Positions 57,401 to 64,000 of a stretch of DNA of 64,000 nucleotides are shown piece after piece. A program made the translations under genes and the position numbers. Below the pieces are notes generated by a model that worked only from the letters and a program-made list of their open reading frames with translations, was not told where the DNA came from and did not search any database. Positions within the stretch are counted from its first letter, which is position 1; each line of letters begins with the position of its first letter. Origin of the DNA: Pristionchus mayeri (Eukaryota; Nematoda; Chromadorea; Rhabditida; Neodiplogasteridae); NCBI GenBank assembly GCA_036245805.1, contig BTRK01000006.1, positions 31,128,901-31,192,900 on the forward strand, written 5' to 3'.

Positions 57401-60400
57401 AGTGGATACAAAACCATCGGAATACCCAAGGAATTCGAGAGCGACAACAAGAAGGTTCAATCTAGTGTTGAATAGGCACGACCTCTCTGAGGAAATGTCC
57501 TTGTGGTGATCGGTTTGGAAGAGGGATAATGGGCGTCATATTCAGAAGTCGATCTCTCGTACTCTTCTCTCTGCCTTCAGACAGGGATCGGATGGATCAG
57601 ACGAAGAAGCCAGTCAGTTTCTGTTCTATTCTACTTTCTACATTTCAAAAATTAGTTTCGGATAAGCTTCCGATAATTGTTGGAGTAGTAGTAATATGGA
57701 AACGTAATAATGATTGGATTTCAGCGAGTAATCGTAGTAAGCAGGCTTCCTTCGATGAAACTGCAGAGTACATCAATCCTGAGAGCGGAGCTGTCAGGTA
57801 TCCAACCATTCTTTCTTGAAAACAGATATCTCAAAATCGCAACATATTGTTTCCCTCGACTGCAATAATTGTGCCCCTCCCACTTCCCTCGATTGGCGTG
57901 TGCTGAGACCTCACTACTCGATTCCTAACCGATTGATTCGTTCTGAGCATCGTCCGTCGAGTTTTCTTCTCTCACTCGATCAAATGCGTGTGTGATTTTA
58001 GACAGCGACGTCGCATTGCGACTCTGATGAGTTTCGGTGTGACTTCGTGGGAAGACTCCGTGATCACTTGGCTACGAGACGAAAACGAAAACCACGAGGA
58101 GGTCTTAACCTCAGTCAGGTCTCTCTCAACGATCTCTGATCTTTGATCTTTGATCTTTCTCTCGTCGTCGTATGGTGGCATCACGCTACGAATATTGGGA
58201 GGAGTACTGTAGCGATGACTAACACACCCTAACCCCCTTGTACTCAGCTTGTCAACTTTCTCGTTGCATCACAGTTGATTATTAAACGTCGCCTCTTCCT
58301 AATCCTTTTCCTCACTCTTCGCTGCGCCTTCCTAACCCCTCAATCACTAACTGATCACGTGGGACAGACTCCCATTCCCTCTCTGAGATGGAGAGTGGAG
58401 AGATCTCGTCTGTCCTTTCTGAAGCTGTGTGTGCAGCCTCGCCATTGCACTCGCATCTCTTCGTCCTGATTCCTCTTCTTTCCCTGAGAGATGGATGATC
58501 TTTGAGGGAATCTCTGCTGGATATGCCCCATGAGGAACGAGCTGCAGCTGAAGATCAACTGAGGGAGATCATGGAGAGGGAACGACCAGCGAAGAAGAGT
58601 GGCATCCTAGGAAGACTCAGAGATGTCTCCCACGGTCGACAGAAGAAGTGAGAACTGCTTCATACGAGTGCTCCCTATGCTTCTATGGCATTCATCTACC
58701 AATATTACACTAATTGAGAACCGGTATATTCAACTCGATCTCAATTAATTAATTTCTGAACAATTAAATTTTCATAATTTAGTATTGAGTGATTAATCAA
58801 TTATTGCTTCTAGTGCTCATTTCCTTTCATTCCTTGACTACCCCCTCCCAGAGAGGGTAGTAAAGAACTCTTTTCCCGTTCTGTGCATGTTATTTCGTGT
58901 CTTCTTCCATTCTTTCCTTCTCTGCTTCTAGTCGCGACTCGAAGGAAAGAGAAGGCATCGTGAGACCGGGATCCCTTAGGAATGCGAAGAACAACTCGAG
59001 GAGTTTCGATGCAGGAGCTATCGAGGCAGACATTCAGATTGGAAGTGGAGGGAAGGATGTACTCGGTGAGCAACAGTACACTTCATTCCTTGCAAGTTGA
59101 GTACGAACATTCGAACAGGAAGAATTTTTTGAACTTTGCAACTTGTTGGCGAGAAGCAAAACAAATTGGATTTGAGTGAAACCGTAAGTTGTATGCAAAA
59201 TAAGACTAATTTAAGCTCCTGCAATCCCCGAGATGCCCTCCTCTGGTCCAGGCAGACAGGCTACCATAAAGAAGGGATCGATGAAAAAGAAGAAGACGAA
59301 GAAGGACTTGGTGGTGGTGGAACCAACTAAGGTACGAGAAGAGTAGATTAACATTCCTCCACTGGCCTTCAATCTCATTGACGATGATTGTTGATTGCAG
59401 CGTGGGTCGATCATGCCTACGGAGACTCTCCCAGATGGAAGTCCCGTCGAGAATGACTCCCTCGCCCTTCTCGCTCTCAAGGATAAGGTAGGCGTCAGTA
59501 TGAATTTGACAATAATACAATAATGAAGCACGCATATTAATTGGCAAATAGAGTATTGAATTCCATTGGCTGTTTGTAGGTGGACGAGTTCTACTACGGA
59601 GTGCGAATCTTCCCGGGACAAGATCCTGCCAACGTATGGGTCGGATGGGTCACCCCACAGTAAGGGATTAATAGATTTCGAATTTTCTGAATGATCGAGA
59701 AATACGCCGCGTTATGTTGGCCAGAAGCATTCGCTTCAAAAGCCACTCGCGAGAATGCATGTAAATGCGAGATAGTTTTCTTTCTTTCTCTACACTCTCT
59801 TACCTCTCGCCCTGACCCAGTAGAATGCCTTGCAATGCTAATGATTATGTCAACCTAATTGCAAAAACTCTCGTGATAATCAGATACCACTACTACCACG
59901 ACAACTTCGTGGGTTCCATCGGAGTGAGAAGGTGCAGATTCAACGAGATGGACCATCACCACGTCACTTCCGAGAGGTATTCTATCTTCCATATCAATCT
60001 TGCTGTATCTAGAAAAGTGCACTCAATCAGGTTCAAAATGGTGTGTATTTGAGCGTGGAGTACCGAGGTTGCTACGTCGTCAATGCTGCTGAATTGCTCA
60101 GTAACATCAGCGATGCTGGAAGCACCAAGGTTAATACATACAGATTTTACTATTTTAACGCTTATTTCAATTGTGGTATCATCCATAATCTTATGCAGGT
60201 CACTGGCACTCTCATTGGCTGTGTCATCGACACTTCCATCGGCGAATTGACATTCCAAGCTGCGGGACAGGACACTGGAGTCAAGTTCAAGGTACTATTG
60301 GGTCATTATGTCCTTCTACACATCAACATTAAGAATGGAATCTCCGTAACTCCGTTCTGTATCGATAAGAGTACTAAGAGTCTCTTTGATTTCAGTTGGA

Positions 60401-63400
60401 GCCGGGGGCGATGCTCTTCCCTGCTGCTTTCGTCACTCCGACGACACAAGAAGTTCTGCAATTCGAACTGGGACGAATCAAGGTACACAATTGACGAATC
60501 TAGAATGTTCTTCCACCAATGATTCATGCACTGTTACATTCTTAACAAACTGTAGCCATTTCACGAGAATTATTCTTTGCAGTACACGTTCCCTCTGTCT
60601 GGCACAATGTTCTCATCGATGCAGGTACTCCCACCTTAGGCATTCGTTCCTTTCGTATTCTTATCGATAACCACTCCAATTCATTAGAAATCGCTTCTTC
60701 CCTCGTGTCCTCCTCGATTGACAGTGGAGAGACTCGTTCCCATCTACTGGGCGAGAGTCCCAAATGAAACACTGAGAACGACAAGTCTGAAGCTCAGCGA
60801 GACAAGAGGTCTGTACCTTCCAACTCCATTTTTGTGGATGCAATAGATCTGATTGTGTAATCCCAGGATGGTCTGTCCTCTGTGATGATCCCGTTCGAAT
60901 CATGGCAGTGTATGTCCCTGAGAAGGACGTGGCATTCGATGTACTCGAGATGATCGAACAGGTAATACTCTATCCACCAACATTCACTTTCTTCACTCCT
61001 CTAACTTCACAATTCAGCCCGAATTTCTCCCCTTCCACAAGCAGACGATGGATCTGTACTGCAAATTGGCCAGTCACGGAAATCATAAGGTATCATCCAT
61101 TTTTTGCGTAAGCGCTTATCTGTGGTATGAAAAGAACAGTTAGATGCACCTTCTTGCAGGTTGCGCACACTCTCTGCCATCATGTAACCGAGGATCAGAT
61201 CATGTACGCGGTCATGAGTCACTGTGAGTACACCTATTCTAGGGGAGGGGGCTGATCGAAGAACGAAGAATTGGCAGTGAATGAGGCAGACTTCAACCAC
61301 ATTGTTTTCCATGAATTTGTTGGAAAAAATCGAAAATATTTTGACTGACTGTAAGTGAATCAATAAATTCCCTTTGCAGCCCTCGCCGGTCCCCTCCGTC
61401 AGGGATTCCACAACTTGCTCATCGCCACTCATCTCTCTTCGCATTCAGCAGCAAGAGAGAGTATGGCGAAGGAGTACATCGTCCCCCTGGTCAAGGTACT
61501 CCCCCCCCCCCTCCTCCCCCCTCCCCCCCCCCTTCTCTCTTCTCTATCGATACTCTTTGCAGGATCTGAACGAGAGAAATGTCTTCGATCCCGATTGCGA
61601 GACGAGGCATCCACAGGTTTATTATTCTGGATTAATTTCTCCTTCTAATATCTTGCTTTAATATTGTGAATGTACATGTAATTATCACGATCTCGTCGTC
61701 TCAGATAATGAGTGAGTCGTACACAATGACTCCCGTGATGGTCTCCGATCCTGTCAAGGAAGTCGAGATGGCGTACGTTATCTTCGATACACTTCGAAGT
61801 GTTGAATCTCACGACAGGATTCAACATATTCAAAAAAAGCTGGAAGATAATTAAACATGCTAATTGCAGTGTGAGTCGTAAAGAGGAGGACATGCGTCTT
61901 CTTCCTCCCTCCATCGATCTCGCCCTTCTCAAGAACCACGTCGTGGCCAGTATGACTATGGTGAGCACTCCATACACTGAATCCATAAAGAGGATGAAGA
62001 AGAGATCTGATAAAATAAAGTAATAATTGGAAGGATTCCGTGACTGCTCTCAATTGTAGGCGACGAAGCATGCAGTGATGAACTGTCGAGATCTCATTGG
62101 AGGATCCAATCTCAACCACTTCGAGTAAGCATCATTTTACTCCATCACAAACATGCTATATCTTAATTCAGTACCCTAATATTTTGTTTGGCTCAAAAGT
62201 GAGTGACTTCTCAGGCCTCTCCTCAAGCTCTTCGACGCTCTTCTCGTCATTGGACTGATCGATAACGAGGAAATCGAGCAAGTTCTCAAGCTGATCCATC
62301 CTCTCGCATTCGATGAGACTTACGAATCTGGTGAGCATTCCAAGGAAGAGAGCCAGTGACTCTTGAGACTTCAGTATTTCCTTTTCCGTGGGATATTAGA
62401 GATCAAAGATCACTTGAAGGGACGACTCAGAAGGGACTCACAGAGATAGAACTATCCGAGGGAGTGAGACTGCAATTGGTCTCTATACTCGATCATTTCT
62501 GCGATATTCAACTAAGACACAGAGGTAATATTTTTTTGCATTTTCATAGCAACAAGCAAATGCATGTTAATTCTGACAAGTGACATGTGAGTAATAACCA
62601 TTGAAATATCTATAATAACAACTAAAACCCGTTGTTTAGTGGTCTCTCTCGTCTCGTTCGCGGAAGGATTCGTAGGTGAACTGCAGATGGACCAGTGCAG
62701 GAGGTGAGGAGAGAATGGGGAGAGGTCGGATGATACTAATTGAATATCAGGTACATGGACATCAAACAGACTGATATGCCACCCGCAGAAGCTGCAAGGA
62801 GAACCAAGGTGAGGGGAGACCGAGGGGTCTGCCATTGCTCCCCATTGCAGGAATTCCGTTGTCCTCCCCGTGAGCAGATGTTCCGATTGCTGCAATGCAA
62901 GAAGAAGGAAGAGAACTCGACGATGCTCGACGATGACGTCAGTCCTTGATTCCCTCCCTTGATCTGTGGTCGTTTCCTACCCTCGAAGAGACAATCAATT
63001 GCAGGTCGAGTACGATGCGTGTCCCATGCACGAGACACTGCAGGAGAACTTACGGTGAGTCCATTCCATTCTCGATAACTCTACTCATAAACTGCTCCTT
63101 CATTCATTAATATTGTGATTGTTGCAGTGACTTCTGCAAGTTGCTCACTCAACGGATTGGATGCAAGGATGAGGAAGAGGAGGAAGAAGCTGTGATGGAG
63201 GTACGAAGAGGACTGAAGACACACTCTGTCTGAATCCATCTACTTCGAATTCTAACAATAATGTGATTTAGTTCGAGGATGGATCCTCATGGGTTGATAA
63301 ACTGGCTCGACTCTTCGTCAAAGTTCCTCCTCCAATCATCGAAGATGACTCGATGTTCGCCAAGGGAACTGAGAACTTCCGGTTCGAACCACTCTATTAT

Positions 63401-64000
63401 TATCAAAAACGGAAATAAATTGTAAAAATGTAATACAAATACCTTGTCTAACATTTGTAAGCAATGTAATTAGACACAATGAAAGCCTTCCTTTCTGTGT
63501 GTTCAAAAAAGTATATATTTTTTTCCATTTGCAGTAAGATGATCATCGAGACTCTTCGGAAATGGGCGACTGAGTCATTCATTGAGAGCAGTGACCTAAT
63601 CAGGAAGATGTTCAGACTACTGCTCAGACAATACTCTGGAGTGAGAGAAGTGAGTAAGAAGGGAAGGGACGCAATAGTTATTCCAACGTTTTTCTGGTTT
63701 GTGTTCAACAAATAGAATTATTCTTGATCGATAGATCACGAGAAAGACACCACTTCAGCTGCGCGACGCGATGGCGCAGACGTACGTCCTCCACGAGAGA
63801 AACGTGCAGGACGTGGCTGATTTCGTCGTCTACCTCATTCAGATTCGGTCAGCTAACTGTTCATATCAAATAAATGGAAAAAATTGCACGATAATTAGAT
63901 GGATCTTCTAGTGAACTCCTCACGGTGCAGTTCGAAGCCACAGAAGAAGCAATTCTGAAGAGGGGACTGTGGTGAGCGAATACTTGCCCATTGGGGGCGG
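45401..64000 (+). CDS. unc-68: Ryanodine receptor, N-terminal 81 exons (gene continues past the window)
   Basis: This is the giant homotetrameric Ca2+-release channel of the sarcoplasmic/endoplasmic reticulum, coupling muscle excitation to contraction. Exon 1 (45401-45451) starts [17 protein letters not shown], matching the acidic start of RyRs. Then 80 more exons join in phase to about 2,330 codons, against a family length of about 5,000, so the pore and Ca2+-activation regions lie beyond 64000. The domain order is N-terminal IP3R/RyR domain, MIR, RIH, SPRY1, two RyR repeats, SPRY2, linker, SPRY3 and the start of the large helical scaffold. The signature [20 protein letters not shown] is exact. 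The mean exon is 86 nt. Four introns use GC donors, exon 3 is only 15 nt and one intron is 47 nt. Introns 1 and 15 carry transposons. No stop or frameshift was found, so it appears intact. Confidence 0.97.
45452..47755 (+). other. RyR intron 1, 2.3 kb
   Basis: The donor GTAAAA follows CACAAGG and the acceptor is GCTTGCAG. It joins exon 1 to GDIVALSC in phase 0. It is by far the longest intron of the decoded part, owing to the 1.5-kb foldback element at 45488-47031. First introns often hold regulatory sites. Confidence 0.85.
45488..47031. mobile_element. Palindromic hAT-type foldback element in RyR intron 1, 1,544 bp
   Basis: The inverted ends are TAGGGTTGACAAAGGAAG and CTTCCTTTGTCAACCCTA. 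They are flanked by the direct octamer CCTGTGAC (45480-45487 and 47032-47039), a perfect 8-bp duplication as made by hAT transposases. Nearly the whole element is palindromic: the left arm at about 45625-46110 is mirrored at 46130-46675, with the centre at about 46115-46130. The right arm has roughly 200 extra bases (about 46675-46900) absent from the left. CCTTCCGGAAGG occurs in both outer arms. No transposase frame. The pre-mRNA could form a hairpin of over 500 bp. Confidence 0.92.
47915..47929 (+). other. unc-68: RyR microexon 3, 15 nt
   Basis: It encodes GGDLD between CTTTCAG and GTGGGT, phase 0 on both sides. It lies where RyRs have a variable loop after the SC-A strand, so skipping it would leave the frame intact. 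Confidence 0.7.
50355..50711. mobile_element. Short hAT-type element in RyR intron 15, 357 bp
   Basis: Inverted ends TAGAGAGCGGAGAGGAAGAG and the complement of TAGAGTGCGGAGAGGAAGAG, flanked by the direct octamer CTGATAAA (50347-50354 and 50712-50719). Internal CTTCCGGAAG motifs at about 50416, 50439 and 50607 recall the larger element in intron 1. No coding capacity. Confidence 0.88.
50803..52548 (+). other. unc-68: RyR exons 16-25: RIH domain
   Basis: Exons: 50803-50868, 50968-51063, 51149-51256, 51409-51466, 51528-51586, 51700-51798, 51846-51902, 51980-52101, 52189-52255, 52397-52548. Key text: [82 protein letters not shown] and [20 protein letters not shown]. Three of these exons (51149-51256, 51846-51902, 52189-52255) are followed by GC rather than GT, and no GT alternative keeps the frame. 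Confidence 0.9.
52973..54084 (+). other. unc-68: RyR exons 26-31: SPRY1 domain
   Basis: Exons: 52973-53072, 53168-53338 (5' edge could be 53174), 53426-53518, 53600-53668, 53805-53895, 54006-54084. Key text: [74 protein letters not shown] and [23 protein letters not shown]1 packs against the N-terminal core and, in vertebrates, near the FKBP-binding corner. Confidence 0.9.
54225..55704 (+). other. unc-68: RyR exons 32-39: RyR repeats 1 and 2
   Basis: Exons: 54225-54327, 54427-54471, 54519-54622, 54722-54799, 54955-55039, 55276-55350, 55411-55514, 55649-55704. Repeat 1: [60 protein letters not shown]. Repeat 2: [40 protein letters not shown], then [12 protein letters not shown]. This tandem is the P1 module at the cytosolic edge. 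Confidence 0.9.
55770..56923 (+). other. unc-68: RyR exons 40-45: SPRY2 domain
   Basis: Exons: 55770-55854, 55950-56011, 56083-56189, 56237-56357, 56482-56611, 56782-56923. Key text: [78 protein letters not shown] and [15 protein letters not shown]. The intron 56190-56236 is only 47 nt and is needed to link EWK to IGDVIGC. Confidence 0.9.
57087..59331 (+). other. unc-68: RyR exons 46-54: variable charged linker between SPRY2 and SPRY3
   Basis: Exons: 57087-57153, 57198-57259, 57368-57454, 57585-57612, 57725-57797, 58002-58118, 58507-58647, 58932-59065, 59216-59331. Text includes [20 protein letters not shown], a basic run [13 protein letters not shown] and [19 protein letters not shown]. Such linkers diverge between species and hold regulatory phosphorylation or isoform differences in other RyRs. 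Exon 49 is only 28 nt. Edges of exons 51 and 52 are the least certain of the model. Confidence 0.75.
59401..60482 (+). other. unc-68: RyR exons 55-60: SPRY3 domain
   Basis: Exons: 59401-59487, 59580-59659, 59884-59976, 60018-60129, 60199-60291, 60396-60482. Key text: [80 protein letters not shown] and [20 protein letters not shown]. Exon 58 uses a weak AAAAG acceptor, the only one that restores the frame. In vertebrate RyR1 this domain faces the dihydropyridine receptor. Confidence 0.88.
60583..63971 (+). other. unc-68: RyR exons 61-81: start of the large helical scaffold, including second RIH region
   Basis: Exons: 60583-60624, 60688-60808, 60867-60961, 61018-61089, 61160-61223, 61380-61495, 61563-61616, 61705-61772, 61870-61960, 62060-62124, 62215-62330, 62402-62524, 62640-62703, 62751-62808, 62851-62937, 63005-63054, 63128-63200, 63272-63381, 63535-63649, 63735-63847, 63912-63971. 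Key text: [69 protein letters not shown] and [19 protein letters not shown]. The window ends in the intron after exon 81. Confidence 0.9.

Overview
The window looks like nuclear DNA of a free-living or insect-associated nematode, most likely a diplogastrid (Pristionchus-like). Coding regions are cut into many exons of about 50-150 nt by short GT-AG introns with TTGCAG/TTTCAG acceptors. The recognisable genes include a ryanodine receptor, a nematode-type clan-2 cytochrome P450, an Sre-type chemoreceptor and a SKP1-related (skr) gene. The diplogastrid call is an inference from intron density. No operon, rRNA, CRISPR or prokaryotic feature is present.

Layout. 1-1430: old transposon debris (reverse-transcriptase fragment, lone Tc1-like end, a 250-bp foldback full of TTGTTTAC sites). 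1801-2279 (+): small secreted protein, tail-to-tail with a long ankyrin-repeat gene (2469-6717, -), possibly inversin/MLT-4-like. 6.7-13.4 kb: pyrimidine-rich DNA with little recognisable coding sequence, apart from one weak peptide-precursor candidate near 10.9-11.1 kb. 13400-15025 (+): a four-exon single-pass membrane protein. 16461-17166: a hAT-type non-autonomous element. 17789-18152: a TTAA-flanked element with a tRNA-like core. 21109-21530 (+): skr pseudogene. 22134-27994 (-): intact 499-aa P450 whose introns carry three transposons. 28808-35109 (-): an Sre-like receptor with a 4.1-kb CR1-like LINE in one intron. 36791-37641 (+): intact skr gene. 38308-38696 (-): small Gly-rich protein. 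39106-39814: second copy of the 16.4-kb hAT element. 45401 to beyond the window end (+): the 5' part of the ryanodine receptor gene (unc-68 orthologue), 81 exons and about 2,330 codons, ending inside the gene.

The genes do not form one pathway. The main theme is mobile DNA: at least eight elements with identifiable ends and target-site duplications, most of them inverted-repeat elements inside introns, with host reading frames kept open. The most unusual are three TTAA-flanked elements sharing a tRNA-like segment with Pol III A and B boxes, a LINE that landed about 10 nt upstream of a 3' splice site, and a run of GC-AG introns in two genes. All gene models were assembled by eye from conserved protein order and splice phase; no alignment or expression data were available.
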